Shown: positions 26,677 through 38,038, counted from the first letter of the stretch. The stretch is 64,000 bases of DNA from Aphanocapsa sp. GSE-SYN-MK-11-07L (GCA_019359715.1 JAHHGS010000033.1:1-64000); one strand, 5' to 3'. Notes: generated by a model not told the origin, from the letters alone. Numbers and translations are program-made.

Positions 26677-27423
26677 ATGACTGAAGCCGCTCATCGTCGC
26701 CTATTTATTGGAGATGTCCATGGGCATTACAAAGGGCTGCTGAGCTTACTTGAGGCGATCGCCCCTAGCAGCAATGATCAGATCTATTTTTTGGGCGACT
26801 TGATTGATCGTGGCCCCGCCAGTTGCCAGGTGGTTGAGTTAGTTAAAGCTAGCGGCTATCAGTGCTTGCTGGGAAATCATGAACAGCTAATGCTGAATGC
26901 GTTTCCGACCAATGGCAATGCTCACCAAGCCGGTTTATTTTCCTGGTTTTACTGCGGCGGACGCGATACGATGGCAAGCTACCGAGATCAAGCGTCTAGC
27001 CTGATGTTAGAGCACGTTGCCTGGATGAGAACCTTACCCTTGTATTTGGACTTAGGCGATGTTTGGTTAGTTCATGCCGGGGTTCACCCGGCAATGCTGA
27101 TCCAAGATCAAACCTCTGATCAGTTCTGCTGGATTCGGAATGAATTTCATCGCAGCCCTGAACCCTATTTTGCTGACAAACTGATCATTACTGGGCACAC
27201 AATCACCTTCACGTTGCCAGAGGTCAAGCCAGGGCAACTGGCTCAGGGGAGCGGCTGGCTAGATATTGACACTGGAGCCTACCATCCCAAGAGCGGCTGG
27301 ATGACAGCCCTAGACTGGACAGAGCAGCAAGTGTATCAGGTCAATGTTTACGATCGCCAGGTGCGGGTGCGCCCCTTCAGCGAAGCGGTGACTCCAGTAA
27401 ATCCCAGCAAGATTAAAGCGTAG
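26677..27423 (+). CDS. PPP-type serine/threonine phosphatase (calcineurin-like)
   Basis: The 248-residue metallophosphoesterase has all signature blocks in order: GDVHGHY (14-20), GDLIDRGP, GNHEQ, a VHAG block and GHT. These bind a two-metal centre for phosphoester hydrolysis. Size and motifs fit bacterial PPP phosphatases such as PrpA/PrpB or cyanobacterial PP1/2A-like enzymes. Its nearness to a Ser/Thr kinase gene (22497, same strand) suggests, but does not prove, that they act on the same proteins. Diadenosine tetraphosphatase is an alternative. Confidence 0.88.
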   Translation: MTEAAHRRLFIGDVHGHYKGLLSLLEAIAPSSNDQIYFLGDLIDRGPASCQVVELVKASGYQCLLGNHEQLMLNAFPTNGNAHQAGLFSWFYCGGRDTMASYRDQASSLMLEHVAWMRTLPLYLDLGDVWLVHAGVHPAMLIQDQTSDQFCWIRNEFHRSPEPYFADKLIITGHTITFTLPEVKPGQLAQGSGWLDIDTGAYHPKSGWMTALDWTEQQVYQVNVYDRQVRVRPFSEAVTPVNPSKIKA

Positions 27424-27609
27424 GGTTGCCCTAAATTATGATTTTTATACCGCTACCAGAAATAGTCGGGTGGCCAAATCACCTGTTTTCATGCGCTGAG
27501 CGGTAAATACCACCATCCCCTAACAATTCAGCCTGGTTGGCTGCCAAATCGCCAGATTCATCATCCGCGTGGTTTACCCTAGACTAAGATTTTGTTGGCG
27601 AGGCGCAAT

Positions 27610-28707
27610 ATGGATGTTGGGGTTCCTAAAGAAGTCAAAGACCAGGAATTTCGAGTTGGGTTGACACCAGGCAGTGTGCGATCGCTGCAAGAGCAAGGGC
27701 ATCAGGTTTATCTCGAAGCAGGAGCGGGTTTGGGGGCAGGCTTCAGTGATGCAGACTACCTGCTGGCCGGAGCGACGATTGTACCTGACCCTGAGAGCGC
27801 CTGGAATCGAGAATTAGTGATCAAGGTGAAAGAGCCGCTAGCCCAGGAATATCCGCTGCTGCAAAAAGGGCAACTGCTGTTTACCTATCTCCACCTCGCG
27901 GCCAGTCGAGAATTGACAGAGCAATTGTTGACCTCCGGCGTGACGGCGATCGCCTATGAATCAGTGGAAGTAAAGGTCGGCGATCGGATTGTGCTCCCCC
28001 TGCTGACGCCGATGAGCGTGATTGCCGGACGGCTCTCGATCCAGTTTGGGGCCAGGTTTTTAGAGCGACAGCAAGGCGGTCGAGGAGTGCTGCTGGGCGG
28101 GATTCCCGGTGTCCGCCCTGGCCAGGTTGTAATTTTGGGTGGGGGCGTGGTTGGCACCGAGGCAGCGCGGATTGCCGTTGGCATGGGCGCAAAAGTAACA
28201 ATAATTGAAGTCAGCTTGGATCGGTTAGCCTATTTGGAAACCCTGTTTGGTTCACGGGTTGAGCTGCTCTACAGCACCTCCCATCACATTGCGGAGGTTG
28301 TCCCCCAAGCCGACTTATTAATTGGGGCAGTGCTGGTGCCAAATCGTCGCCCACCGCTGCTGGTGAAGCGATCGCTGGTGCAGAAAATGCGCCCAGGCTC
28401 GGTCTTAGTTGATGTGGCTGTTGATCAGGGCGGATGCATTGAAACCTTGCATCCCACGTCTCATACCAACCCGGTTTACATTGACGAAGGGGTGGTTCAT
28501 TACGGGGTGCCCAACATGCCCGGAGCCGTGCCTTGGACAGCGACTCAAGCCTTGAATAACAGCACGCTGCCCTATATCCTCAAACTGGCCAAACTGGGAG
28601 CCAGCGCCCTCGAAGCTGATCCGTCTCTGGCTAAGGGGTTGAACGTACAAGATCATCGGATTGTGCATCCCACAGTGCAGGAAGTGTTTCCTGAGTTGGT
28701 AGCCTAG
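27610..28707 (+). CDS. ald: Alanine dehydrogenase
   Basis: This NAD-dependent enzyme interconverts L-alanine with pyruvate and ammonium. The 365-residue protein begins MDVGVPKE..DQEFRVGLTP, typical of the family. It has the substrate-binding Lys in KVKEP, His in YLHLA, a Rossmann motif GGGVVGTEAA and a conserved C-terminal MPGAVPWTATQALNN. I start at ATG 27610, with GAGG about 9 bases upstream; the frame extends 18 bp further to a TTG. The stop lies 2 bp from the stop of the convergent menB gene. Confidence 0.95.
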   Translation: MDVGVPKEVKDQEFRVGLTPGSVRSLQEQGHQVYLEAGAGLGAGFSDADYLLAGATIVPDPESAWNRELVIKVKEPLAQEYPLLQKGQLLFTYLHLAASRELTEQLLTSGVTAIAYESVEVKVGDRIVLPLLTPMSVIAGRLSIQFGARFLERQQGGRGVLLGGIPGVRPGQVVILGGGVVGTEAARIAVGMGAKVTIIEVSLDRLAYLETLFGSRVELLYSTSHHIAEVVPQADLLIGAVLVPNRRPPLLVKRSLVQKMRPGSVLVDVAVDQGGCIETLHPTSHTNPVYIDEGVVHYGVPNMPGAVPWTATQALNNSTLPYILKLAKLGASALEADPSLAKGLNVQDHRIVHPTVQEVFPELVA

Positions 28708-28709
28708 AG

Positions 28710-29549
28710 CTAGGGCAACCAGGGGAAATCTTGGAAGTTGGGCGATCGCTTCTCTAAGAAGGCATTTTTTCCTTCTGCGGCTTCTTCGGTCATGTAGTAG
28801 AGCAGCGTAGCGTTTCCAGCTAATTCTTGTAGCCCGGCTTGACCATCGCAGTCCGCATTGAAGGCGGCTTTTAAGCAGCGAATTGCCAGCGGGCTTTTCT
28901 GGAGGATTTCGGTTGCCCACTGAATGCCTTCGGCTTCTAGCTGTTCGACCGGCACAACACAATTGACGAGGCCCATCTCTAGAGCCTGCTGAGCATCGTA
29001 CTGGCGACACAAGTACCAAATTTCCCGCGCTTTTTTTTGCCCGACTGTTCTGGCTAAGTAACTGGCCCCAAAGCCAGCGTCAAAGCTACCTACCTTTGGG
29101 CCAGTTTGGCCAAAAATTGCGTTATCGGCGGCGATCGTCAAATCGCAAACGAGGTGCAAAACTTGCCCACCCCCGATCGCATAGCCCGCCACCAAGGCAA
29201 TCACTACCTTGGGCAAAGACCGAATCAAGCGCTGCAAATCCAGCACATTTAAGCGCGGGACTCCGGCTTGATCCAGGTAGCCCCCCGTACCGCGCACGCT
29301 CTGATCGCCACCGGCACAAAAAGCATACTTGCCATCACTGTGGGGGCCAGCCCCAGTTAACAAGACAACCCCAATCCGGGCATCTTCGCGGGCATTGGCA
29401 AACGCATCGTAGAGTTCAAACACCGTCTGGGGACGAAAGGCATTGCGCTTGCCCGGACGATTAATCGTAATCCGGGCAATCCCCAACCCATCTGCTTTGT
29501 GGTAGAGAATGTCTTCGTAGGTTTTAGCGCTGTTCCATCTGACAGTCAT
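28710..29549 (-). CDS. menB: 1,4-dihydroxy-2-naphthoyl-CoA synthase
   Basis: MenB closes the naphthoquinone ring from o-succinylbenzoyl-CoA. In cyanobacteria the product leads to phylloquinone, the A1 electron carrier of photosystem I. The 279-residue crotonase-fold protein shows [12 protein letters not shown], the oxyanion-hole region [29 protein letters not shown] and the C-terminal [11 protein letters not shown] end typical of MenB. The start is taken as MTVRW at 29549; an in-frame ATG four codons upstream is also possible. It is tail-to-tail with ald, with almost no gap. PsaA and PsaB, which bind its end product, are encoded nearby, but there is no operon link. Confidence 0.95.
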   Translation of the reverse strand: MTVRWNSAKTYEDILYHKADGLGIARITINRPGKRNAFRPQTVFELYDAFANAREDARIGVVLLTGAGPHSDGKYAFCAGGDQSVRGTGGYLDQAGVPRLNVLDLQRLIRSLPKVVIALVAGYAIGGGQVLHLVCDLTIAADNAIFGQTGPKVGSFDAGFGASYLARTVGQKKAREIWYLCRQYDAQQALEMGLVNCVVPVEQLEAEGIQWATEILQKSPLAIRCLKAAFNADCDGQAGLQELAGNATLLYYMTEEAAEGKNAFLEKRSPNFQDFPWLP

Positions 29550-29662
29550 GGGCGATCGCAATTAGACAACGCAGCTATTGTATGCTTCTGATGCCCCTTC
29601 CTGAAGGTTTCTCTGCCTAATTGCTATGCGCTTGTGTGTGATTGGCGATCGCCCCCACTGAC

Positions 29663-29681
29663 ACCCGATTTTGCATCGGGT
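29663..29681. other. Hairpin upstream of menB
   Basis: ACCCGAT at 29663-29669 pairs with ATCGGGT at 29675-29681 around a 5-base loop. It lies between the cupin gene stop (29731) and the menB start and may end the cupin transcript. No U-run is present. Confidence 0.35.
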
Positions 29682-29730
29682 CAAAACGCTAATTGAGTCG
29701 TTAGTTGCAGATTGTCAACATCTCCTCTGA

Positions 29731-30081
29731 TCAGACCAGTTGATACCCCGCATTACTCGGTGAAACGACTGAAATAAAAACTAAGGGCTGATCACCACTG
29801 TTAAATACTCCATGCACAGATTCAGAAGGGGCAACCACGATGTCTCCTGACGCGATCGGTTTTGTTGACCCTGCTTTGTCTAAATAATATTCTCCTTGAC
29901 CACTCAGAATTGTCCAGGTATCTTGCCCATGCGGGTGGATATGCGCCGGGATCTCTTGCCCTGATTTGACGTACCAAGCGACAACAACAGCATCTTGAGA
30001 TTCCGTCACGACTGAGCGAATCGGTTCCCCGTCGGTTGGCTGAAAAAACTCAGAACTGCTAAATATTCTGGTTGTGCTCAT
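29731..30081 (-). CDS. Cupin-domain protein
   Basis: The 116-residue protein is a single small beta-barrel cupin. Motif 1 reads PAHIHPHGQDTW....GEGEYYLD-like, supplying His ligands and Glu for a metal, and motif 2 is SGDIVVAPSESVHGVFN with a further His. Single-domain cupins serve many roles, from dioxygenases and isomerases to sensors, so the function is not assigned. The short palindrome CGATCAG/CTGATCG at 30126-30145 lies 45 bp before its start and could be an operator or the end of the upstream gene. Confidence 0.8.
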   Translation of the reverse strand: MSTTRIFSSSEFFQPTDGEPIRSVVTESQDAVVVAWYVKSGQEIPAHIHPHGQDTWTILSGQGEYYLDKAGSTKPIASGDIVVAPSESVHGVFNSGDQPLVFISVVSPSNAGYQLV

Positions 30082-30205
30082 CGGTGCCTACTCTTACAAC
30101 TAGCAACTATTGTTTTGCCAATCACCGATCAGCACTGTCTGATCGATCACATTGCAGAGAATCTTTCAATTGCTTGCTGAATATGAACTAGAATCTGCTG
30201 CCAGA

Positions 30206-32989
30206 TTATTGATCTGCTTGACCGGGGTCTGGCTTTTTCAAATATCGGCTAGGTACAGTTGGCGTTTCTTCTGGGCGAATGATCTTCAACTTGGGGCTGG
30301 GTTGGGGCGGGGCAGAGAATACTTTTAACCCTTCTGGCACTGTTTGAGCTTTAGGAGCAATGGTTTCCGACTGACCAGAGGTGATTGCTGGTTTAGGAAC
30401 CATTGGCACTTTGACAGTCGGTGATTTGACGGTTGGCACTAGCTGAGGCTGAAAAGGCATAACCGGGAGCTTGACAACAGGTGGCTTGGCAGGAGCTTCC
30501 ATTGCTGGCAACACAGACGGCAATGCCAGGTTATCAGGGGTTCGCGGGGTTGGACGATTCCGGTTCAAGTAGTCTTGGAGGGGTTTCTTGTCTTGATTCT
30601 GATCCGACGATCGCTGACGCAGCCGCTCTAGAAATCCAGGCGGTTTCTCAGGTTGACTGGCAGGTGGGGGGAGTTGAATGATCTTTGGCTCAGAGGGTAG
30701 AGATTCTGCTTTAGGCGTGGGTTGCAGCTTGGGAGTCTCCACTACAGTGGGTTTTGGGGTCGATTTCGGCTCAAATTTGCTGACAGACGGCGCAGGTTTA
30801 GGAGCAACTTGAGGCGATGGAGTCGCCTTTGGCTCAGCCATGACTGGAGTTGATGGCACTTTGGGAGTAGCGCTGGGTGGTGATTCTGCTTCTGGTTTTC
30901 GCCAGCGATCGAAAAAGCCCTTCAATTTCTCAACCGGAGCCGGATCTGGTTTGAGCGGTGGAGCGACGGCAGCAGGTGGCTTAACAGGGGCAATGACGGC
31001 TGGCTCAGTTTTAGCCGGAACAGACTTTTCTACTTTCGGCAGTGGCTGTGGTTGGAGGGGTTCTACCACAACGGGTTTAGGAGTAATTTGAGGCGCAACC
31101 TCCAGAGCAGGTTTTGCGATCGGTTTTGGCTCCAACTTGGTTGCGGTCGGCGCAGGTTTGGGCGTTTGCACCACAGCAGGTTTGGGCATCAGCTTAGGCG
31201 AAGATTCTGGGATCGGTTTCGGTGCAAACTTATTTGCCGGATCTAGTTTAGGTTTTACTTCAGGAGCTGGAGTAGCCTGCGGCTCTGTTACCGCTGGCGT
31301 TGATTTGGGAGTGACCAGAGATGGCTCTGCTTCTGGTTTACGGAAGCGATCCAAAAAGCCCTTGAGCTTCCCAGCTTGGGACGGAGGGTGAGGCTGGGCA
31401 GGTGGAATGATTGCTGGCTTGGTGGACTCAGCTTCTGGCACGCTCTTGAGCGGCAGAGGCTTGACCAAATCAGGGCTTGGCTTCAGATCAGGCGTTTTAA
31501 CCTTTAATGGCTGGGGCGTAATTGTTGGTGAAGGTTTCGGAGTTGGCTTGGCTTCAAACTTGGTTGGTTTAGGCGCAGGTGCCAGATCAGGAACTGGGGT
31601 AACCTTCGGCTCAATCGCTTTAGGTGCGACCTTTGGAGGCGCAACCAGCTCAGGTTTAGGGCTAGGAGCGAGTTTAGGGGCTGGAGTCAGCGTTGCGGTT
31701 GGCTGAGGGCGATCGCCCGGTTCTGGAGCCAGTGACTTCTCCGGCTGTGGGACTGTTTTGGTTGCTTTAGGAGCAATAACAGTGGGTTCAGGGCTAGGAG
31801 ATTCTTTAGCTTCCTTCCGAAAACGGCTGAGCAAACCACCCGGTTTTTCTTTTTTCGGCGCTGGCGGGGCAATTCCCTTCGGTGCAGCGGGGAGCGCAGG
31901 GCTCAGCTTCTCTGGCAGAGGCACAATTGGGACTACTGGCAGCTTTTTAACGGGCTGCTCGGCGGCTGGGATCTCTGTAGGGGTAGGGGATGCTTTAGGG
32001 GTAGGACTTGGCGAAGGCTTGGGAGGAGCAGTTGGCTGGGCACCCGCAGTCACAATTCCTTTCACCTCTGCGGCTTTGAGTTCACCGCGCACCAGTTTTG
32101 AGAGCGTATCTTTACCACCGGGTTGATAGTCAACAATCCGGGTCGTGGTATTGAAGGCATTCTTGATGGGCTGCCCTTGCTCGTCCAAAAGCTCTAGCTG
32201 TACCCAGTTCTTGCCGGGTTTAAACCCTTGTAGATAGAGGGGCTGCCAGCGATCGACAATAAAGCTAGTGCCGTTAACCGTGCAGCGAATTCGCCAATCA
32301 TCCACCTCGTCATCCGCTTGGGCGATCAAATGCAAAGGCGCATTCGCCAGATAAAAATCCAGCAGAATTGGCTCTGCCCCATAGGTGCCTTGCGGGCGGC
32401 TGTAGGTCAACAGGGGCTGCCGGGGATCAGGGTTATTTTCTTGCGTTTTAGTGAAAACATGAAATGTGACCTGTGCGTAAGCTCCTTCATTCTTAAAGCT
32501 TTCGTGCCAAGGGCGAGAGGCAAAAGCGCGAATGGTGTGAGTACCAGGGGTCAAGTCAGAGAAAACAACGGGTTGGCTAACGTCATATACCGCCTGGTAG
32601 GTTTGATTGTCTATCAGAACGTGTAGGTGAGGGCCAAGTCCCAGCTTGGCGTCCTTAAACAAAGGCAAATCTGCAACCTGGAACTGGACTGCCACAGAAT
32701 TATCTTCTAGCACCGCTTCTGCTTTCGGGCTGAGAATTTCAACTTGGGGCTGGTACTGCTCTAGCGTTTCCCGCAACTCTTGAAGCACCGCTGGCGGTGA
32801 AACCTCAGAAATATTTACGGTTTTAACCAAGGGCGCATCGCTGCGGGGGCGACTCGCCTGAGCTGAGGTTTTAGCAGAGTTGCTTGGCTGGGAAGACCCG
32901 CCACAGCTCACTACACCGAGGGCTAGTCCGGCTGCGATCAGCCCTCCAAGAAGTAGCGTGGTTGCCCGCCGCCAATGGATTCCGAACAC
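30206..32989 (-). CDS. Long Pro/Lys-rich lipoprotein with repeated amphipathic motif
   Basis: The 927-residue protein starts with GTG 32989 (GGAG 10 bases upstream). It has a lipoprotein-like signal peptide with Cys29 (GVVSC). Residues about 60-310 form a folded, beta-rich domain with PHLHVLIDNQTYQAVYD and PGTHTIRAFASRPWHE, familiar from cyanobacterial hypothetical proteins. From about 315 to the end it is low-complexity Pro/Lys/Ala/Thr sequence. Within the tail a short motif recurs: GLLSRFRK (about 385), GFLDRFRK (544), GFFDRWRK (691) and GFLERLRQ (785). The tail could span the periplasm or bind envelope polymers. No database family is assigned. Confidence 0.72.
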   Translation of the reverse strand: MFGIHWRRATTLLLGGLIAAGLALGVVSCGGSSQPSNSAKTSAQASRPRSDAPLVKTVNISEVSPPAVLQELRETLEQYQPQVEILSPKAEAVLEDNSVAVQFQVADLPLFKDAKLGLGPHLHVLIDNQTYQAVYDVSQPVVFSDLTPGTHTIRAFASRPWHESFKNEGAYAQVTFHVFTKTQENNPDPRQPLLTYSRPQGTYGAEPILLDFYLANAPLHLIAQADDEVDDWRIRCTVNGTSFIVDRWQPLYLQGFKPGKNWVQLELLDEQGQPIKNAFNTTTRIVDYQPGGKDTLSKLVRGELKAAEVKGIVTAGAQPTAPPKPSPSPTPKASPTPTEIPAAEQPVKKLPVVPIVPLPEKLSPALPAAPKGIAPPAPKKEKPGGLLSRFRKEAKESPSPEPTVIAPKATKTVPQPEKSLAPEPGDRPQPTATLTPAPKLAPSPKPELVAPPKVAPKAIEPKVTPVPDLAPAPKPTKFEAKPTPKPSPTITPQPLKVKTPDLKPSPDLVKPLPLKSVPEAESTKPAIIPPAQPHPPSQAGKLKGFLDRFRKPEAEPSLVTPKSTPAVTEPQATPAPEVKPKLDPANKFAPKPIPESSPKLMPKPAVVQTPKPAPTATKLEPKPIAKPALEVAPQITPKPVVVEPLQPQPLPKVEKSVPAKTEPAVIAPVKPPAAVAPPLKPDPAPVEKLKGFFDRWRKPEAESPPSATPKVPSTPVMAEPKATPSPQVAPKPAPSVSKFEPKSTPKPTVVETPKLQPTPKAESLPSEPKIIQLPPPASQPEKPPGFLERLRQRSSDQNQDKKPLQDYLNRNRPTPRTPDNLALPSVLPAMEAPAKPPVVKLPVMPFQPQLVPTVKSPTVKVPMVPKPAITSGQSETIAPKAQTVPEGLKVFSAPPQPSPKLKIIRPEETPTVPSRYLKKPDPGQADQ

Positions 32990-33478
32990 GCTAGGGTTGC
33001 TCCTAATTTATACGAATTCAAAATTACAGAAATCAGGTTTCCTAATTGCTGATAGATCTATCAGACCATCACCAATAATTTATGACTAATTAGGGTCAGA
33101 TCATTCTTGGCAAGTAGTAGTCTTAGTTACTATTTTCTAAGTTGAAACCGTCTGGAATCAAAGTTTTTATTTATGTTAAGTATAAGCGACGACCCGCTTA
33201 TGAATATTTATTAAAATTTGTTTAAAAATGAACAATCTGACTTAATTCTGCTATGCCAGAAGGCTTGATTGCGGTAGACAATTCAAACATCTTAATTATT
33301 GTTAATTAGCTGAAAACACTGGAGCAGGCTTCTATAATTCATTAAAGAGAACTCCTGCCCGCCAGTCCTCATGGCTTAACTTGATGTCTTTTGCGCCCAA
33401 CAGGCTACTGTTCAGTGCAATCTAAGGTTGGCAGGAGTTAATTTCGTTCCTTTTTTGTCTAAAGAGAGGAGAGTCTCG
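32990..33478. promoter_or_regulatory. psaA upstream region with candidate -10 box
   Basis: This A/T-rich, gene-free 489-bp stretch separates the divergent lipoprotein gene from psaA. TATAAT at 33333-33338 is a good -10 candidate and would give a leader of about 130 bases. No good -35 hexamer stands 17 bases upstream, which is not unusual for regulated psaA promoters. AGAGGAG before the ATG at 33479 is a clear ribosome-binding site. Confidence 0.45.
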
Positions 33479-35749
33479 ATGACAATTAGCCCACCGGAGC
33501 GAGACAAAAAGGTCAAGGTTGTTGTAGATAGAGACCCGGTGCCCACTTCTTTCGAGAAGTGGTCTAAGCCGGGGCACTTTGAGCGCACCTTGGCTAGAGG
33601 TCCCCAAACCACAACTTGGATTTGGAACCTCCACGCTCTCGTCCATGATTTTGATACACACACAGATAGCAGTCTGGAAGATGTATCCCGCAAGATTTTC
33701 AGCGCTCACTTTGGCCACCTGGCCGTTGTGTTCGTCTGGCTCAGCGGGATGTACTTCCACGGTGCCAAATTTTCAAATTACGAAGCCTGGATGACCAATC
33801 CTACAGGCATTAAACCCAGTGCTCAGGTGGTTTGGCCAATTGTTGGTCAAGGCATTTTGAACGGTGATGTCGGCGGCGGCTTCCACGGAATTCAGATCAC
33901 CTCTGGTCTGTTCCATCTGTGGCGCGCTTCTGGATTCACCAACGGGTTCCAGCTTTACTGCACTGCCATTGGCGGTTTAGTCATGGCTGGCTTGATGTTG
34001 TTTGCTGGCTGGTTCCACTACCACAAGGCAGCTCCCAAACTGGAATGGTTCCAGAATGTTGAGTCAATGATGAACCACCACCTAGCAGGCTTGCTGGGCT
34101 TGGGTTCGCTTGGCTGGGCTGGGCATCAAATCCACGTTTCATTGCCGATCAACAAGCTGTTGGATGCCGGTGTTGCAGCGAAAGATATTCCGCTGCCCCA
34201 CGAGTTTATCCTCAACCCCAGCTTGATGGCAGAGCTGTATCCCAAGGTGGAATGGGGAATTCCGCAAGGTGTTGTGCCTTTCTTTACGTTTAATTGGGGA
34301 GCCTATTCTGACTTCCTCACCTTCAAAGGGGGCTTGAACCCAGTGACGGGTGGTCTGTGGCTGTCTGATACGGCCCACCATCACCTGGCGATCGCGGTTC
34401 TGTTCATCATCGCTGGGCATATGTACCGCACCAATTGGGGTATTGGCCACAGCATGCGGGAAATTCTGGAGGCCCATAAAGGCCCCTTCACTGGAGAGGG
34501 TCATAAAGGTCTTTACCAAGTTCTCACCACCTCTTGGCACGCTCAACTGGCGCTTAACTTGGCCATGTTAGGGTCACTGACGATTATTGTCGCCCACCAC
34601 ATGTACTCGATGCCGCCCTATCCCTATTTGGCGACCGACTACCCCACCCAGTTGTCACTGTTTACCCACCACATGTGGATCGGTGCTTTCTGTATTGTTG
34701 GCGGTGCTGCTCACGGTGCCATTTACATGGTGCGGGATTACGATCCGGTGGTGAATCAAAATAACCTCCTGGATCGGGTGCTTCGTCATCGGGATGCGAT
34801 TATTTCTCATCTCAATTGGGTCTGTATTTTCCTCGGCTTTCATAGCTTTGGGCTATACGTCCACAACGATACGATGCGCGCCTTTGGCCGCCCGCAAGAT
34901 TTGTTCTCCGATACGGGGATTCAACTTCAGCCCGTATTTGCCCAATGGATCCAAAATCTGCACACCTTGGCACCAGGGACGACTGCGCCCAATGCGGTTG
35001 AGCCTGTTAGCTATGCCTTTGGTGGCGGCGTATTAGCCGTGGGTGGCAAGGTAGCCATGATGCCGATCGCCTTAGGGACGGCCGACTTTATGGTGCACCA
35101 CATCCACGCCTTTACGATTCACGTGACAGTGTTAATTCTGCTGAAGGGTGTGCTGTTTGCCCGTAGCTCTCGTCTGGTTCCAGACAAGGCTAACTTGGGC
35201 TTCCGCTTCCCCTGCGACGGCCCCGGTCGGGGTGGCACCTGCCAGGTTTCTGGCTGGGATCACGTTTTCCTCGGTCTGTTCTGGATGTACAACTGTATTT
35301 CCATCGTGATTTTCAACTTTAGTTGGAAAATGCAGTCGGATGTCTGGGGTACAGTTGCGCCCGATGGCACGGTTTCTCACATTACTGGCGGAAACTTTGC
35401 CCAAAGCGCTCTGACCATCAATGGCTGGCTCCGGGATTTCCTGTGGGCGCAAGCCTCGCAAGTGATTGGCTCCTATGGTTCAGCCCTGTCGGCTTACGGC
35501 TTACTGTTCTTGGGTGCCCACTTTGTCTGGGCCTTCAGCTTGATGTTCCTGTTCAGCGGTCGCGGATACTGGCAAGAGCTGATTGAGTCCATTGTTTGGG
35601 CCCACAACAAGCTCAAAGTTGCGCCAGCTATCCAACCCCGTGCGCTCAGCATCATTCAAGGACGGGCGGTGGGCGTCGCTCACTACCTCCTGGGAGGAAT
35701 TGCCACAACCTGGGCGTTCTTCTTGGCTCGCATCATTTCAGTAGGATAG
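33479..35749 (+). CDS. psaA: Photosystem I P700 apoprotein A1
   Basis: PsaA forms, with PsaB, the thylakoid reaction-centre heterodimer that binds P700, most photosystem I chlorophyll, phylloquinone and the FX cluster. The start [20 protein letters not shown] fits known PsaA proteins and has a strong AGAGGAG before it. The frame extends 51 bp further upstream, but that part is not conserved. The 756-residue length is normal. Eleven membrane helices and many His ligands are evident. FX ligands are Cys579 and Cys588 in [10 protein letters not shown]. psaB follows after 19 bp. Confidence 0.98.
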   Translation: MTISPPERDKKVKVVVDRDPVPTSFEKWSKPGHFERTLARGPQTTTWIWNLHALVHDFDTHTDSSLEDVSRKIFSAHFGHLAVVFVWLSGMYFHGAKFSNYEAWMTNPTGIKPSAQVVWPIVGQGILNGDVGGGFHGIQITSGLFHLWRASGFTNGFQLYCTAIGGLVMAGLMLFAGWFHYHKAAPKLEWFQNVESMMNHHLAGLLGLGSLGWAGHQIHVSLPINKLLDAGVAAKDIPLPHEFILNPSLMAELYPKVEWGIPQGVVPFFTFNWGAYSDFLTFKGGLNPVTGGLWLSDTAHHHLAIAVLFIIAGHMYRTNWGIGHSMREILEAHKGPFTGEGHKGLYQVLTTSWHAQLALNLAMLGSLTIIVAHHMYSMPPYPYLATDYPTQLSLFTHHMWIGAFCIVGGAAHGAIYMVRDYDPVVNQNNLLDRVLRHRDAIISHLNWVCIFLGFHSFGLYVHNDTMRAFGRPQDLFSDTGIQLQPVFAQWIQNLHTLAPGTTAPNAVEPVSYAFGGGVLAVGGKVAMMPIALGTADFMVHHIHAFTIHVTVLILLKGVLFARSSRLVPDKANLGFRFPCDGPGRGGTCQVSGWDHVFLGLFWMYNCISIVIFNFSWKMQSDVWGTVAPDGTVSHITGGNFAQSALTINGWLRDFLWAQASQVIGSYGSALSAYGLLFLGAHFVWAFSLMFLFSGRGYWQELIESIVWAHNKLKVAPAIQPRALSIIQGRAVGVAHYLLGGIATTWAFFLARIISVG

Positions 35750-35768
35750 CGAGGAATTAACACGAACT

Positions 35769-37997
35769 ATGGCAACTAAATTTCCTAAATTTAGCCAGGA
35801 CCTCGCTCAAGACCCGACCACTCGTCGGATTTGGTATGCGATCGCCACTGCCCACGATTTTGAAAGCCACGATGGCATGACAGAAGAAAATCTTTATCAA
35901 AAGATTTTTGCCTCTCACTTTGGTCATCTGGCGATCATTTTCCTCTGGACTTCTGGCAGTCTCTTCCACGTCGCCTGGCAAGGTAACTTCGAGCAGTGGA
36001 TCAAAGATCCGCTCAACATTCGCCCAATCGCCCATGCGATTTGGGATCCGCAGTTTGGCAAAGGGGCGATTGATGCCTTCACCCAAGCTGGCGCTTCTGG
36101 CCCGGTGGATATTGCCTACTCCGGTGTTTATCACTGGTGGTACACGATCGGGATGCGAACCAATAGCGACCTTTACATGGGTGCCATTACCCTGCTGGTC
36201 TTTTCATCCCTATTCCTGTTTGCCGGCTGGCTGCACTTGCAACCCAAGTTCCGCCCCAGCCTGGCCTGGTTTAAAAACGCTGAATCTCGCCTTAATCACC
36301 ACCTGTCTGCTCTGTTTGGGGTCAGCTCGCTGGCTTGGGCCGGTCACTTGATTCACGTTGCGATTCCTGAGTCGCGCGGTCAGCATGTCGGTTGGGATAA
36401 CTTCCTCAGCACCATGCCTCACCCGGCAGGTCTGGCTCCCTTCTTTACCGGCAACTGGGCTGTTTATGCCCAAAATCCTGATACGGCTCAGCAGGTCTTT
36501 GGCACAAGCCAAGGTTCCGGCACCGCTATTTTGACCTTTTTGGGTGGCTTCCATCCGCAAACAGAGTCGCTCTGGCTGACGGATATGGCCCACCATCACT
36601 TGGCGATCGCCGTCCTGTTTATTGTTGCCGGTCACATGTACCGGACAAATTTTGGGATTGGACACAACATCAAAGAGATGTTGGACAGCAAGAAGGGTCT
36701 GCTCTCGCCCAATAGTGAAGGTCAGTTTAATCTGCCTCACCAAGGGCTGTACGACACGATGAATAACTCGCTGCACTTCCAACTGGCATTTGCCTTGGCT
36801 GCTCTAGGGGTTATTACTTCTCTGGTCGCTCAGCACATGTACGCGATGCCGCCCTACGCGTTTATCAATCAGGATCACACAACGTCGGCTGCTTTATATA
36901 CCCACCACCAGTACATTGCTGGTTTCATTATGGTGGGGGCATTTGCCCACGGTGCGATCTTCTTGGTGCGCGACTACGATCCCGTCCAAAATAAAGGCAA
37001 TGTGCTTGACCGGGTGCTCCAGCACAAAGAAGCGATTATCTCTCATCTGTCCTGGGTGTCGCTGTTCTTGGGTTTTCATACCCTGGGACTGTACGTCCAC
37101 AACGATGTCGTTGTCGCTTTTGGTACGCCTGAGAAGCAAATTCTGATTGAACCTGTGTTTGCTCAGTTTATTCAGGCTGCTCACGGCAAAGTCCTCTACG
37201 GCTTTGATACGCTGCTGTCTAACCCCGATAGCATTGCTGCTACCGCCTGGCCAAACTACGGTAATGTCTGGCTGCCTGGGTGGCTAGATGCAATTAATAA
37301 CGGCGCAAATTCGCTGTTCTTGACGATTGGGCCTGGCGATTTCTTGGTTCACCATGCGATCGCCTTGGGGCTGCACACCACCACCTTGATTTTGGTCAAA
37401 GGTGCCCTGGATGCCCGTGGTTCTAAGCTGATGCCCGATAAGAAAGACTTTGGCTATGCCTTTCCTTGCGATGGGCCAGGCCGAGGCGGTACTTGCGACA
37501 TCTCTGCTTGGGACTCCTTCTACCTGGCAATGTTCTGGATGCTAAATACGATTGGTTGGATTACCTTCTATTGGCACTGGAAGCATTTAGGGATTTGGGA
37601 AGGAAATGTAGCCATCTTTAACGAGTCTTCTACTTACCTGATGGGTTGGTTTAAAGACTATTTGTGGCTCAACTCATCCCAGTTGATCAATGGGTACAAC
37701 CCCTATGGCACAAATAACCTATCGGTCTGGGCTTGGATGTTCCTGTTTGGGCATCTGGTTTGGGCAACAGGTTTCATGTTCCTGATCTCTTGGAGAGGCT
37801 ACTGGCAAGAGTTAATTGAAACTCTAGTCTGGGCTCACGAACGGACTCCGCTAGCTAACCTGGTTCGCTGGAAGGATAAGCCAGTTGCCCTGTCGATCGT
37901 TCAGGCTCGTGTGGTTGGCTTAGCTCACTTTACCGTCGGCTATGTCCTGACCTACGCTGCCTTCCTGATTGCGTCGACAGCCAGTCGGTATGGCTAG
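35769..37997 (+). CDS. psaB: Photosystem I P700 apoprotein A2
   Basis: PsaB is the second half of the photosystem I core and shares the FX iron-sulfur cluster with PsaA through Cys567 and Cys576 ([10 protein letters not shown]). The protein begins [20 protein letters not shown], as expected, has 742 residues and eleven predicted helices. It ends in the conserved [11 protein letters not shown]-like tail. It is co-transcribed with psaA (19-bp gap), and a strong terminator lies 42 bp after the stop. Confidence 0.98.
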   Translation: MATKFPKFSQDLAQDPTTRRIWYAIATAHDFESHDGMTEENLYQKIFASHFGHLAIIFLWTSGSLFHVAWQGNFEQWIKDPLNIRPIAHAIWDPQFGKGAIDAFTQAGASGPVDIAYSGVYHWWYTIGMRTNSDLYMGAITLLVFSSLFLFAGWLHLQPKFRPSLAWFKNAESRLNHHLSALFGVSSLAWAGHLIHVAIPESRGQHVGWDNFLSTMPHPAGLAPFFTGNWAVYAQNPDTAQQVFGTSQGSGTAILTFLGGFHPQTESLWLTDMAHHHLAIAVLFIVAGHMYRTNFGIGHNIKEMLDSKKGLLSPNSEGQFNLPHQGLYDTMNNSLHFQLAFALAALGVITSLVAQHMYAMPPYAFINQDHTTSAALYTHHQYIAGFIMVGAFAHGAIFLVRDYDPVQNKGNVLDRVLQHKEAIISHLSWVSLFLGFHTLGLYVHNDVVVAFGTPEKQILIEPVFAQFIQAAHGKVLYGFDTLLSNPDSIAATAWPNYGNVWLPGWLDAINNGANSLFLTIGPGDFLVHHAIALGLHTTTLILVKGALDARGSKLMPDKKDFGYAFPCDGPGRGGTCDISAWDSFYLAMFWMLNTIGWITFYWHWKHLGIWEGNVAIFNESSTYLMGWFKDYLWLNSSQLINGYNPYGTNNLSVWAWMFLFGHLVWATGFMFLISWRGYWQELIETLVWAHERTPLANLVRWKDKPVALSIVQARVVGLAHFTVGYVLTYAAFLIASTASRYG

Positions 37998-38038
37998 TCT
38001 AGAGCTAGTTTGAATTTAGTTTCAAGCTAAAACTTTGA

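Noticed and set aside
30481-32126. Gly-rich ORFs opposite the long lipoprotein gene
   Set aside because: Antisense of Pro codons reads as Gly. The signal peptide, ribosome-binding site and folded domain are all on the minus strand.
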